From Bagarius yarrelli (Eukaryota > Chordata > Actinopteri > Siluriformes > Sisoridae), in NCBI GenBank assembly GCA_005784505.1, contig VCAZ01000182.1, positions 1 to 64,000 on the forward strand: a DNA stretch of 64,000 bases. Reading direction: 5' to 3'. The notes under the pieces were generated by a model that was not told the DNA's origin, made no database searches, and saw only the letters and a list, made by a program, of their open reading frames with translations. Shown here piece by piece: positions 43,970 to 56,264 of this stretch. The translations under genes and the position numbers were made by a program. Every line of letters starts with the position of its first letter. Position 1 is the stretch's first letter.

Positions 43970-44010
43970 CGTGAGAGAGGGAGAGAGAGTGAGGGAGAGC
44001 GTGAGAGAGA
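43918..44010. repeat. (TG)n(AG)n compound microsatellite
   Basis: Twenty TG units followed by an interrupted AG tract. Confidence 0.97.
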
Positions 44011-44219
44011 AAAAAACTTTGTCATCAACAAACACACAAATCCTAGTTTAAAGTTCAGACGTCTGATTTTCTGTTTCAGCGTACGAGAAATTTCTTCCTA
44101 ATTCTTAAAATTTAGAAACCACGTAAAGTCAATCACATATTCATACTTTTAATTCTTATTGTATGTATTATATATGGGGAAAAGCAATAGAGAATAAGCC
44201 CTAAGCAGAATTTTATTGT

Positions 44220-44690
44220 CAACCCTTCATTATGTCTTATTCTTCTTCTGGCTGTTCCCTTTAGGCATCAGCACACGAATCATCTGCCTCCTTCTATCCC
44301 TATCCTTTGCAGCCTTATCACCCACGCCCACTACCTTCATGTCCTTATTTATCACATCCATATCCCTCCTTATTGCTCCGCCTGGCAGCTTAAACATCCT
44401 TTTACCGATCTTTCCACTATCCCTCCTCTGCATATGTCCAACACATCTCAGTCTGTCCTCTGTGATTTTCTTCCCAAAACGTGAAACATGAGCTTATTCC
44501 TTATCCTGTCCAACCTCGTCACTTCCAAAGAGAACCTCCGCATCTTCAGTTATGCTACCTCCAACATTGCATCGTGTCTTTTTCTCAGTTCCGCAGTCTC
44601 TAAATAAGGGGTCACCAAACTCCTCACCTCTTTTCTACACTCTTTATTGCTCTGGACTGTTGACCCCAAGTACTCCTGTGCCCAGATGTG
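44220..44690 (-). mobile_element. RTE-type LINE 3' fragment
   Basis: Minus strand reads, with frameshifts, YLGSTVQSN near 44650-44680, then KITEDRLRCVGHMQRRDSGK, IGKRMFKLPGGAIRRDMDVI and NKDMKVVGVGDKAAKDRDRR, then RQMIRVLMPKGNSQKKN at the end. This is the C-terminal end of RTE ORFs (RL.W.GH..RR, RRL..). The same family is present at 17390 and 28857. Confidence 0.8.
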
Positions 44691-44691
44691 G

Positions 44692-45240
44692 GTAGTAATG
44701 AATTACATTACCTTTGTGACATTTACTTGAGTAATTGTTTTGCTAACATTATTTTTAGAGGATATTTGAAGATGTGTACTTTTATGGTTACTCAAATACA
44801 TTTTTAGTGCAAAACCTTTACTTTTACTTCATAACATTTGGCCAGAATTTATACAAAAACTTAGACACCTGAATAAAGTGTAGAACATCCACAGAAAATC
44901 AACACAGAATTGTATTTTATTTTATTCCTAGCTTAATAATGCCTGTACGTATGAAATGTTAAAATAAAGTCTATTTTAAAAGCTGCTCTCTTGAGGAGCT
45001 GCTCTTGAGAGAGAAAATAAATGCAGAGTTTAACACTCAAATGACAGGTGATGTGATGTTAATCCACCACAGGACTGAGATTGACTTTACTTTGCTTTAA
45101 AAACTTTAAAACTCACCAAGTAGTTTAAAATTAAGAATTTGCTTTATGTCAATCAGATTACAAGAAACTATTAACTAATTACGGGAGTAATTTTTTTTTA
45201 TCTTAACTAATTACGGGAGTAATTTTTTTATCTGTTGTAC
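44692..45240. repeat. Dispersed repeat, copy A
   Basis: Begins GATGTGGGTAGTAATGAATT and contains AATAAAGTGTAGAACATCCA and AAATGACAGGTGATGTGATG. The same blocks in the same order occur at 63375-63790. Near its right end TAACTAATTACGGGAGTAAT is duplicated. Confidence 0.75.
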
Positions 45241-45242
45241 CA

Positions 45243-45437
45243 ATGTTTTTACTATCCATCCATCCATCCATCCATCCATCCATCCATCCATTCATCATCC
45301 ATACCTGCTTATTTCTAATCAGGGTCACAGGGATCTGCTCGAGTTTATTCCAGCAGGCATTGGGTGAACGGCAGGGGTCACCCTGGACAGGTTGTTATTA
45401 CATCACAGGGAGAAACTACTGTACAGATACAGAAAAA

Positions 45438-45477
<40 letters not shown>

Positions 45478-45685
45478 CTAAGAGCAATTTATAATCACCA
45501 ATCAATCTAAAATACATGTTTTTGGACTGTGGGAGAAAACCGGAGTACCAGGAGTAAACACACACAAACCATGAGGGAACATGCAAACTCCACACAGAAA
45601 GACCCAGAAATGGGATACGAACCTGAAACCTTCTTACTGTGAGTCAACAGTGTTAACCACTAAGCCACCACGCTGCCCCAATTAT
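45243..45685 (-). repeat. Common fish interspersed repeat with tRNA-like head, near complete
   Basis: On the minus strand it starts GGGCAGCGTGGTGGCTTAGT, with GGTTCGTATCCCATTTCTGG, then GGAGTTTGCATGTTCCC, GGTTTTCTCCCACAGTCC, AACCTGTCCAGGGTGACCCC and GTGACCCTGATTAGAAATAA, ending in an ATGG tail. A CA tract (45438-45474) and the CCAT tail (45254-45300) are microsatellites seeded within it. Confidence 0.85.
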
Positions 45686-46011
45686 TTTACCCTTCTACGA
45701 TTATTAACAATAGCAATCCCACACAGGTGTTTAGGTGTTTATTTGGACCTGAACATTTAAATTCTTGGTTCACTTAAAATTTACAACTATTTACATATTC
45801 GAAAGGTTTGCGAATTTATATTGTCTTTTGAGAAAATGTGTATAATGCTGTTTAGTTTAGAATTCCCAAATTAAGAATACACAATTAAGGAGCATTATCC
45901 ATCCCATTGTCCTCAAATACACATAAATAATCACCACTTTCGACTTATGGCTTTTATTAAAATTTTAATGTTAAAATATATTAATAATATGTAACTTTGA
46001 AACTTTTGAGA

Positions 46012-46140
46012 GTGGTAGTCCACTGGTTAATGTGTTAAACTGCTAAATAGAAGTGAGTGGGTTCAGTTCCTAGCACCACTAAGCCACCACTGCTGGGCCT
46101 CTGAGCAAGACTTCCCTTCACTTTTAACTGCTCAGTAGTA
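46012..46140 (+). repeat. SINE-like fragment
   Basis: GGTAGTCCACTGGTTAATGT, GTGGGTTCAGTTCCTAGCAC, CCACCACTGCTGGGCCTCTG, a tRNA-like head plus body. Confidence 0.65.
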
Positions 46141-46144
46141 AAAA

Positions 46145-46760
46145 ATAAGAGATAAATGCAAGTGTTAATATTTAAAAGTCCAAATTATTATTTCAGTACT
46201 ATAAATGAAAGAACAGGATTCGGTATTTTAACGTCTACCTCGAGGGACTCATTCCTGTTTTTATTGTGAACTGATTTTCTTTACAGATCTGTTCATTTAA
46301 CATCACCTAAACTGGGTGGGGCTTCAGTGTCGGTGCTTTGTGCCTGTAAAAGCCTGTTAGTTGATGTATTTAGATGTGAAAATCCTGACCTTGATTTTCT
46401 GTCCTTTAAATTCACTTCTCAGTGCTGTGTTGTGGCTTGACTCTCATCTTCTGTCTACATCTCCACTGGGATTTGGCTAAAAAGGAGCTCCAGCTGTCTG
46501 GCACCTTTTAGCATTCTGTTGTGGAAAGTTCCTGTTTGCTCTTGTTTTCCCTCTCACTGCTCTGGCTTTACCATAAATTCCTGTAACTATTACAGACAAA
46601 TGTGAGCAGTTTGATTCAGCTGGTCTTATTTTCTTTGGTTGCAGTTTTGAAGACAATTTGTCAGAAAAGCTGTACAGTGATCAAATGTGTACACAATCAG
46701 ACTAAAATTATGATAAACTTGCAAAACATAAATTCAGTTAATTCAATTTAAAAATATGTG
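46145..46760. other. Unassigned sequence
   Basis: Nothing recognised. Confidence 0.4.
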
Positions 46761-46762
46761 TG

Positions 46763-46905
46763 TTCCGTTGATTGGTGATTCTAAACTGCCCATAGGGGTG
46801 AGTGTGAGTGTGAATGTTGTGTGTGGTTGTCTGGCGATCTGTCCAGGATGACCCCTGCCTTTAGACAATATAGTTGGGTATAGACGATAGATGAGTGGAT
46901 GTAGA
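46763..46905 (+). repeat. Fragment of the common fish interspersed repeat
   Basis: TTGATTGGTGATTCTAAACT, GGTTGTCTGGCGATCTGTCC, AGGATGACCCCTGCC, ending GATAGATGAGTGGATG. Confidence 0.7.
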
Positions 46906-47204
46906 ATTTTACAAGAAACAGATTTATACTTTTTTTCAGCAGCTCCACAAAGTACAAAAACATTTACTATAGACAGTCAAGGCAACTGAAGTAAGTCTAC
47001 TATTAAGAGTCTTGTAAACGACAGTAAAATTACCACTGAAATGCCCTTAATCTAAAAATTCCAGATTGTTGTTTTAATACTGATAAAAGTACGTTCTAAA
47101 GTAAATTCCGAAAGTTCTTCATTTTTAAAATCCAAACCAAACACCGGTTCTTACTAAAAAAATTTCAGGAATGATGCTGTCACATTGGGGACTGGTATCA
47201 ACAT

Positions 47205-48040
47205 TTTATACTAAAGAACTTTTACTGCAGTACCATCGAGAGCATCCTCACAAACTGCATCTCTGTATGGTACAGCAGCTGCACTGCTTCAGACCGCACA
47301 GCCCGTCAGAGGGTGAAAACCGCCCAACGAATCATGGGCACTCAGCTACCCAGCCTGGACAACATACACAAAAAATGCTGCCTGCAAAGGGCGAGAGGCA
47401 GAATCAAAGATCCCTCTCACCCCAACCACGGACTGTTCACACTTCTCCCATCAGGCAGACGCTACCGAAGCCTCAGAGCCGCACAAACAGACTGAAAAAC
47501 AGCTTCTGTCCTGTGGCTGTTTCTGCACTGAATAGCTGATAATTACTTCTGCACTGCCACTTTCTGTACAGTACACCACTTTATCATTATATATCTCTGC
47601 ACCACCAATAATTATCTATTGTTACACCTCTATATTCTATTTATATTTACTCTGTATTTACTGTTTAATACATCCATAATTATCTATTATGCACTTCTGT
47701 ATATTCCATCCATATGTACTCTCTGTTATTTACTCTATCATACAAACACTTGTATATATGTGCATATCCATATGTATATACCCATTATGTCATTCTTCGC
47801 CTGCTATAACCGTATCATACTTATAGATATCATATATACCATATATACACACCACTGCACCTTCTGTACATTATTTACTCTCACCTCTGTACTTATAACC
47901 TCATTCCCTATTTATTACACTGGTATTTATGTAAATGAGCCACTTATGCACTTTTGGTTAGATGCTAACTGCATTTCATTGGCTCTGTACACGTACCTGT
48001 CACAATGACAAAGTTGAATCTAATCTAATCTAATCTAAAA
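47205..48040 (+). mobile_element. Rex1-like LINE, 3' fragment
   Basis: Begins near YYSTIESILTNCISVWY-type reading (about 47225-47275) and continues as VKTAQRIMGTQLPSLDNIHK, ARGRIKDPSHPNHGLFTLLP and GRRYRSLRAAQTDRLKNSF to a stop after VSALNS at 47539. A long AT-rich 3' UTR ends in AAGTTGAATCTAATCTAATC. Same subfamily as 27885-28440, with an extra 5' part of the C-terminal domain. Broken by at least one frameshift. Confidence 0.88.
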
Positions 48041-48044
48041 ATGT

Positions 48045-50563
48045 TGGGGGGCGTGTGTCACCCATGACCCGTGTTATGAATATTTGGGACACTGCGTCTC
48101 TAGACTTTCAAAGGTCAACCAAGCTCATGTATATAGAAATCTGACCCTGTTTTTGTTTAAGAAGTGCTCAGGTCCTAGTTCATGACCTGCTCCGCCTCTT
48201 TCCTGTCATCGGTTGTTGCCACAATGTCTCCCAGTTATGAAGTTTTGTCTTAAGTTCCATAAGACATCTTATTTTATCATTAAGCCTTGTCCTGCTTTAT
48301 TGTACTTTTGTTGTGTTTTTGTCATTGCTTGTCATTTATAAGTTATCAGAAAGTAGTGAAAATACCTAGATTACTTGTGAGTACATACAAAACTTGACCT
48401 CAGATGTGCGAGGTGGTGAAAAAAAATTTCAGAACACCGCCTTAAAAACAAACCAGACTAAGCAGGATCCATTTTGCAGGTTAAGATGTTTATTACAATA
48501 ATCTAGAAAGCAAACACACTAGAAACGTAACGTGAAACAGACGGCAGTTGGTACACAGGAGATCAGAAGAGCAGAAATGAATAAACCAAAACAAAAAGAC
48601 AAAACTAAAGAACAGGCAAAGGTCATAGATAATAAAAAACATAGAACATGAAAAACTCGGAATATAGGCTAAGCTAACAATACTTCACAACAACTTATCG
48701 TTGGCATACGCTTATATATAGCCGGTTTCCTGTCTTGACACCAGAAGTAACTCAAGATTCGGCGTTCGAAAGGTGGCTTTACAACAACACTGTCAATTTT
48801 TATGACTGTAAGATCCATTTGAATTTTTGTGCTGAAATGAATATAAATTTTCTGTTCAAGTAAAAAAAATTTGTTTATTTTATTTTAGTTACAGACAGTG
48901 TCACCCACAATTTTATTTACATCATTAAGCAGACATCCTTATCCAAATGTGCTTTAAGTCTCATCATTAAATAAACCGATACCAGCATGCTGAATCTCAA
49001 AAGAAAGTGTAACAACCCAAAAACTTTAACAGGAAGTAGACTAAGAGCACAGGGTTAGAATCAAACAGAGAACTTTATTCCAGTGGATGGAAACAAGGAG
49101 ACAGTTTAAACAAACTTAAAGTCTTTACAATTCACAGAGAACTTAGAGAAACATAGGATAACCCAGAACTAAAGAGTCTTCTGGAAATATCACCTTTTAA
49201 CACCTAAAGTGTGAGGAGTCTGGTACGCTTTGCAAAGCTTGGAGCCCGAAGAACTTTGGAACATGCCAGGAACCCACAGAGATACAGAACAGTGTCCTTC
49301 CTGCTTGTGTAAGACCAGACAGTGAGTGAGTGAAGGTGAGTGCTTTAAATAGGGCGTGTGTATAATTAGGGGAATGTGCTGCAGGTGTGTTTTAACTGAG
49401 GGAGAACCTGGCATGTCTGTAACAAAAACTGTTAAAAAGACATAGAAAAAATAAAAAATTGTTTGTATATTGTTTGGAGACCTCTGTGGCCACGCCTAGT
49501 ATGATTCTGCAGTGGGTATTAATTTAAATGCATATGTATTTCTATATGTTTTCTATATTTCATATCTATTTGTATTTAACATTTAAATATTCCTTATTGG
49601 CATTTGGCAGACACCTGTATCAACAGTGAGTTACAGAAGATTTAAAGTCGCTGGAGATGTAGTAAGGTTATGGTAGAAGATCATCTAAAGATAGACAATG
49701 ACTTAGAACCTGCTACATCACCACAATGTTGCCAAAATCACTTGGTATCTCTTACAGAAGATAACAGCAGCTCGGTTAAACCCAGCAGGTGCTATTTTTC
49801 CTAACTTAGGACTAAACACAGAACAGGTGAATATTGCAAAAAACTCATCATCTACATTCCTCTAGTCTTCTGCATTCTCTTTACTTACACTCACTAACAT
49901 CATAAGCAAAATCAAGAACTTAAACAGTAACGCCATAAAATGTTATTTCATGTTATGTCTTCTTGCAGTTTAGCTGCATTGTCATGCTGGAACTGTGTTT
50001 TGACCTTATAGACATGGTAAAGGGAATTTTATACATCTGATACAGCACGCAAAGACATTCAAACAGTTGTGTGTTTCAAGCTTCATGGTGTGGGAAAGAC
50101 ACATTTATGGTTTGCTGGTAAGGTGTATATGGGATATGTTTTTCTTTTGTATCTTTGTCAGGTGAGTGAATAGTATTTATGTTGGTATCATTCTGACTGA
50201 GTGTCTTTAATGCTTCAACTCATTTTTTGGCAGTTGTGCTGATTGTTTGATTTGGTTGTGGATTTACATTTACATGTAAAAGTAGATTTCTTTTTTATAT
50301 AAAATTAGCAAATGATTTTGGTAAAACAATTTATGTCACAAAATCATAACCTACTGGGTCAAATGTGTTTTTTTTTAAATAAAGCATATAAACAGAAACA
50401 TCCTTTTAATATATTTTAGTTAACTGTTTAAACCACCATTTAACAAAACACAAGGACACAAATTTAATAGAAAATCATATTTTCTTTTTTCCAACTTTTT
50501 TGAAACTTTTTTTTCAAGATTTCCAAATGTTAGAATAAAACTTTATCAATCTTTACATACAGC

Positions 50564-50565
<2 letters not shown>
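48045..50565. other. Unassigned sequence with weak repeat traces
   Basis: 48480-48780 has the look of the degenerate repeat at 51180 (AACAGGCAAAG.., TTTCCTGTCTTGACACC). 48905-48960 and 49590-49650 carry weak SINE-tail traces (GCAGACATCCTTATCCAAAT; GGCATTTGGCAGACACCTGT). No gene supported. Confidence 0.35.
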
Positions 50566-50566
<1 letters not shown>

Positions 50567-50638
<72 letters not shown>

Positions 50639-50639
50639 A
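50567..50639. repeat. (TC)n microsatellite
   Basis: About 35 TC units with two TTTC interruptions, followed by a short CA tract. Confidence 0.97.
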
Positions 50640-50644
50640 GACAC

Positions 50645-51500
50645 ACACACTTTTTGACACTGGCATGTAGCGTTAATGTCAGTAACTAGTACAGCCCAGG
50701 GGGAAAATCAAAGCTTCCTCTCCTTCCTCACCCCTTTTCCACCATCCAATTTCTGTCTCCCTGTCTGAGATGATTCTGCTGGACACCTGTCAGAAATGTC
50801 ACACATTTTGTTGAAACTGTGATGCCACTGCCATTGCCTGAATAAAAAAAGACATTATATTTAATGTGGAATATTATAAATTAGACCAAACATCAATCAA
50901 AAAACATTTTCAAAACACAAATAACAAATAATCGAAATACGATTGTCAATACAAAGATTTCTTACTAACTGAACTTCCTGTTCCAGATGTTAGTGACAGT
51001 CGCTATTCTCTCCACTGCGCATTCATGAATCTTTATCACATGTTTTAAGTTGCTGCACAAGTTTCACTTGTCACATGAGGACAGTAATGACTGACAGGAC
51101 GAGAATATTCATAAAAATTATTATTCATTAAAAATTAATACTCTAGCTCCCTGTACATAGCCTGTACATATAAAAACACATGGACAGGAGAGTTACACGA
51201 CAGAAACAAATAAGGAAAAATGATCACATGACAAGACAGGAAGTACACAAAGAACATGAACAAGACACACAAACACAGAACATTAACATAAAACATGAAC
51301 CAAAAAACATCCTGAGGTTTTAATCTCTTGTCTCTTACATTTCTGCATACTAACTATTGCTTGTATTGATTGACACATCATACATTTTTGTTAGTTTAAT
51401 TTTACTTTTATTGAAAGTGACTATTATTTGTATTTTTTACTGAAACTGTTATTAAAACATTTTTGTTCTCTACTAATTTTGTAGTGCTGAAAGTAGGGAC
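50645..51500. other. Unassigned sequence; degenerate repeat at 51180-51320
   Basis: 51180-51320 (GACAAGACAGGAAGTACACA, AACATGAACAAGACACACAA) is the approximate reverse complement of 56570-56720. Otherwise nothing. Confidence 0.4.
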
Positions 51501-51501
51501 T

Positions 51502-51537
51502 CCCTAACCCTAACCCTAACCCTAACCCTAACCCTAA
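51502..51537. repeat. Interstitial telomere-like tract
   Basis: Six perfect CCCTAA hexamers, the vertebrate telomere repeat read from its C-rich strand. Confidence 0.95.
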
Positions 51538-51539
51538 CT

Positions 51540-52575
51540 GTAGAGAAAACTGTTAGTGTTAAACATCACCATAACAAACACATGTTCACCATACAAAGCC
51601 AGGAAGAAAAAACAAACCAACTGGAACAACTTTCATAGCCGCTGCTTAGAAAAAGAATCGAGACCTTCTGACCAATCAGAATCGAGAATTTAACCATGCC
51701 TGTGGCGTTTTTTAATTTAATTTAATTAATACTAAGAAAAAGAATTCTGAAATCACTCTAAATTGGATGTAAGTGTTAAGATCATTAGTGAGAAGTTGAT
51801 ATGGGTTGCATAGGAGACAGAACACCTTTGCCACAACACAGCAACACATTTACACCTGGTGTGACAAAAAACCTTGACACATTAGAGCGAGGGTGTATCA
51901 CCTATGCCTGGCAGCCGGTCCATGTGTAGACATATTTAATAGAAGGTAAAAAAACTTTTAAGAGGAAATTATAAAGAAGATGAGGGTGAGTTACTCATCA
52001 CAGATTGCATTATTGACCATAAACTAAAAAAATCCATCCATTCCGTTTCTGTACTGAAAACACTAATACAGTAAGGTGAATAAAATGGATTGAGTAAATT
52101 TGTTTTCTCCATAACTTTAACTTCCTGTATAGTTCACTTAACTTGGTGCTCAAGTAGGCTGTATAAAACTTTTTAAGTTTATCTAACTTGTTGTTTAAAT
52201 AATGTACATAAATTATAAATTTCACTTACATTGTTGTTAAGTTTGCATGTTAAACTTCAAACTCTGTCCTCTTTTTCATGGATTATACCTTTGTAATAAT
52301 CCATCAATCAACACAATAGTTTTTTTGTATGTCCAAACTTATTAAAGTTGATAAATGACACTTTTCGCATCATCCAAAATTCTTAAATGCAAATGTTTAT
52401 TCAAGGGTTTATAGTGTAGCATTTATCCTACATAAAGTCACATGGGGCTGTTTACACCTATTATTCTTACTGATTGGAAAACGGTCTGATTGTGATAAAT
52501 ACTAAAACATTGCGTATGGACAAAGCTATCAATGTGAAAAAAAACCCGGCCGTCAACGCAATCTAAAAATCGCAC
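51540..52575. other. Unassigned AT-rich sequence
   Basis: Nothing recognised. Confidence 0.4.
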
Positions 52576-52579
52576 TGTA

Positions 52580-53440
52580 ACGGAGCTTACAGTGAGAAAT
52601 GGTCTGACACAAAGGTGGAAGTTAAGCAAAGAACTGCTGTGCACAAAGTGTGGAAGGGATTGTATTGCCATAACCACACGTTGACGGGCTTGAATAGCTT
52701 GGGGTGCACGTACACTGGTCCTGGGTCATCTGGCAGTGCCACATCCTCATCAAGCTGTATGCTGTGTCTATGCGCAACATTGTGCGGCACAATGCGGCAC
52801 ACCTTCTTAGGGCGGTATAGCAGCATCCCCCTGGTCCTATACAAGCAGTGCCACCGGCATTTCAGCTGCCCAATCGCCCACTCTAGAACTGACCTAGTGT
52901 ATCGGAGCTCTCGGTCATCATTGTATCTGAGCTCTTAGTCAGTTTGTCTGTTGGTGAGGGGGGTTAACAGCCACGTCTTTAGTGGATACCTGCAGCATTT
53001 TGTTAGGCAGTTAAGAAATTAAATGCACACAAAAAATAAACACTTAAATAGAACCATCAAGGCATCACTCACCAAGAAGCCACTGATTGCGCACTTTGCC
53101 AGCTTGGAGCCTGTGCTGTTTTTAAGAATGTATGAGTGTAAATGTATGGGTTGACCCAGACCACCTTACATAATATCTGCACATTTATTTAATGGAAATG
53201 TGTCTGATTCACGTATGCAAATTCTTCTTCAGATGGTGCCTTCATAGCAATGTGTGTGCAGTCGATCGCTTTCGATTACATTAGGAAAACCAGCTATCGC
53301 TGCAAATTGTGCTTTGTTGTTTGGCTGGTCAACTGCGTCATTCGAGAACCTTATATACCTGGTAGACATGGCGATGATCCCATCCTATACAGCTGGTATT
53401 GCCATAGACTAAGAGTTGTTTAAATTTGCACATGCTTTTA
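52580..53440 (-). mobile_element. PIF/Harbinger-type transposase fossil
   Basis: Two coding islands on the minus strand. The upstream one (about 53400-53180) reads, across a one-base loss, FSNDAVDQPNNKAQFAAIAG, FPNVI then IDCTHIAMKAPSEEEF and AYVNQTHFHSIN, the first catalytic aspartate lying in the IDCTH motif. The downstream one (about 52930-52590) reads RSVLEWAIGQLKCRWH, YRTRGMLLYRPKKVCRIVPH and ALPDDPGPVYVHP in alternating frames, the glutamate being in the LEW segment. The roughly 200 bp between them are too short for the missing middle, so the second aspartate region is deleted. This is the HARBI1-type transposase of Harbinger elements. Termini and target duplications were not found. Confidence 0.8.
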
Positions 53441-53444
53441 TATG

Positions 53445-54970
53445 TTTTTACCTAATTGCATAATTAATAGAAACATAACAAATAATTAGCAATAGACTTG
53501 TAAAATACTTTGTAGTCTAATGGTGGCAACTTCACTTTATTCAGAGCAGGTGTCCTCCCAAACATTAGTAAGCATGCTTGTTGACCTCTGTAGCCAGACA
53601 GTGTTGAGTGTGTGTTATTACTATATTGATTTGCACAGTCACACAAAGATATTCAAAGGTCCGGTGCCTCATTTGGAAACCGGACAGCCAGTCTTGTTCT
53701 GTAAAAAAAGCCAGTACTATATTTTCCACCTTTATTGACTCAGAGCTCTTAGCCACGTATCTTGCTCTGCCATTTCAGGTCAGCAGTAATATGTATTTGC
53801 ATTTTGCGCAGGAATTGAAGATCAGATTCATGTCTATTTCACTGTGGTGCATTTATGTGGCCGAATCTAAATGGAACTGTTTCGACAAATCGGATAGCTA
53901 AACGATCAGAAAAAAAGCATGAGGTAGCCAAGTGCAAACAGGCCCATAGATGCTAATGCCTTTTACAGTGGAGCCATTGCACATGGTAGAGGACAACATG
54001 GACAGGGTTTCTACCTATAACAGGACACTATGACCTATTCACATCGTACAGACAATTTAAGAATGCAACAGCCTAAAGCACATTTCTTTGGAACAGAACA
54101 TTCCTGACCAGGAAACAAATATAAACCCCCAGCACCCAACCTATCTGAAGTATCTATTTCTAATTTTTTGTGGTATCCAAAAATGCCAATGCAGATCATA
54201 AGAAATATGTGTAGGCCCAGATGAGTAGAGTCAGGTCTTATAACCAATTCATTTAAGTCTGTACACCAAACTTATAAAACATACAGTAGATATTGGGTAA
54301 TGGGCGGTAGGGAGTGAGGGCTAATGCTGACACTAAGTAGAAGATCCAATGGTCTGGAGCTGAAGCATGTGGCAGATTTATAATAGTGGTTGTGCAGCTT
54401 TGACAGGACGGTGCATCTGATGGCTAATTGTACATCACTCCAAGGCCATTGCTAGGGCTTTGGCCTGCTGTCTGAGACTAACGCAGGCATTAGTTGGATT
54501 AGTGCTTTAAAAATTAATAATAATTTTTAGTTATAATTCTCAAAATAATTTATATAATCTCACAGTGGTTTTCTTAACTTAAAAAATTCTCAAAACTGGA
54601 CTTCTATGAAAAACAGCAGGTACTAAATTATTCTTGTCATGAACTTTATATATTTTTATTTGTATGTTATAGCAAATTATGAATTATTGAGTCTGCAAAA
54701 CGATTCAGGGTTTAGAGACACTCTGATCAGTTCCTTTACTCCTACCAAAACACACCCTGACTTCATAGGGCTCAAGCGCTTTGTGCACAAAAGCATTGTC
54801 TTGCTGGACCAAAATAAAACAGGAACAAAAATATTTTGATGCACCAACGTCACATCGCTAGTGGCAATTAAAGAAAAACATTTTAATCCAAGAAAAAAAA
54901 AATCTGAATTGTGTTAATTGTTTTTTTGTTACAAAAAATGTGGAAGTCTCAGGAATGAGACTCAGCTACG
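53445..54970. other. Sequence possibly belonging to the Harbinger element; unassigned
   Basis: No coding match found. Could include Harbinger non-coding or accessory sequence. Confidence 0.3.
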
Positions 54971-54977
54971 CTCTTTA

Positions 54978-55122
54978 TAGTATTTGGCAGGCACCCTTAT
55001 CCAGAGTGACTTACATCTATCTTTATATTAAAGAGACTTTTAAAGGTTAAGTGATGCTGGGAACTGAACTCATGTTCCTTCAATTAGCAAAACCTTAACC
55101 ACTCAGCTACCACTTCCATGAG
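54978..55122 (-). repeat. SINE-like interspersed repeat
   Basis: AGTATTTGGCAGGCACCCTT, ATCCAGAGTGACTTACATCT, then GCTGGGAACTGAACTCATG and CCTTAACCACTCAGCTACCA. Tail on the left, tRNA-like head on the right. Confidence 0.75.
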
Positions 55123-55124
55123 TA

Positions 55125-55988
55125 ATGTAGAAAAAAGGAAAATATACCATCATGTAAATGATACTATTAAAAGTTTTATTACAAAATACATTTTTGTAAT
55201 AAAAAGTTATGAATGAAAAGTTATAAATATTGATAAACAGTATAAGTCATTCAGGGTGAAGTTCTGGGGTGTTTTTTTAAAAGTCCACATCTACAGGTAG
55301 TAGTCATTTTTCTGTGTTTCTGAATGGCAGGCATATGAAGGATCAAGGACAGGTTACCATCTCAAAAGACTGAAAAAGCACATGGCAGTCAAATGAAACA
55401 TGCAGTCATAAATGAGAGGAGTGTAATTGTCGATCTATTTTGCATGCGTTTGCATTGTTTTCTTTTTCTAAGTCAAGTTGAAAGCCGTGTGCCTTGCTTT
55501 GCATTTCATTTGCTTCTTAAAGCATTTATTCAAATGTCAATTTTGCATAACTTTAACATTGTGGCCTTTAGCTACAGCGCTTTGTAAAAGTATCAACCCT
55601 TCCTAAACTTTTCCACGTTTTTAAATTGCTACAACCTGAATCCAAATATGTGTGTATATATAACGGCTAGAAATATTGGTGTGGAAAAAGAAGCTTGAAA
55701 TTTAAGCTTGAAATCCAAACGATCTGTGCAAAAGTGCATAAGCATTTATTTTGCCTTTGCTGTGAAACCTTAACATTAGTTCTGCTGTTAACAGTCGCCT
55801 TCAGAAAGTGACAGTTGAAAGGTGCCAACCTGTGAGCAATTAAAGCTCCACGTAAGCACGATATAAATACACTTATACCTGAAAGATCCTGGAGTTTACG
55901 TGAACAGAAAGCTTTTTTGATGTTCAAATCAGGCTTAAGGTTATGAAAATATATTCTGAACTTAAATTGTGAACACTTAATTATCAGA
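55125..55988. other. Unassigned sequence
   Basis: The text around 55560-55740 (CAGCGCTTTGTAAAAGTATC, TTCCACGTTTTT, ATTTAAGCTTGAAATCCAAA) has the style of a Tc1-like inverted repeat end, but I could not pair it. Confidence 0.35.
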
Positions 55989-55990
55989 AG

Positions 55991-56262
55991 TAGATTAGAT
56001 TAGATTAGATTCAACTTTATTGACATTGTGTAAGGTTCGTGTACAGAGCCAATGAAATGCAGTTATAGCATCTAACCAGAAGTGCATAAGTGGCTTATTC
56101 ACAGTAAATATCAGTGTAATAAATAGGGTGTGGGGTTGATAGTTACAGAGGTGGGGGTAAATAATGTACAGAGGTATATGGATAGAGTATAGAGATTCTA
56201 TAACAATAGATAGTTATAGAATAACAATAGAATAACATATAGACATATACATGAAATTGTGG
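55991..56262 (-). mobile_element. Rex1-like LINE 3' UTR, strongly 5'-truncated
   Basis: Starts with AGATT repeats and TCAACTTTATTGACATTGTG, then GAGCCAATGAAATGCAGTTA; the reverse complement matches the 3' UTRs ending at 28440 and 48040. No coding part is left. Confidence 0.85.
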
Positions 56263-56264
56263 AT

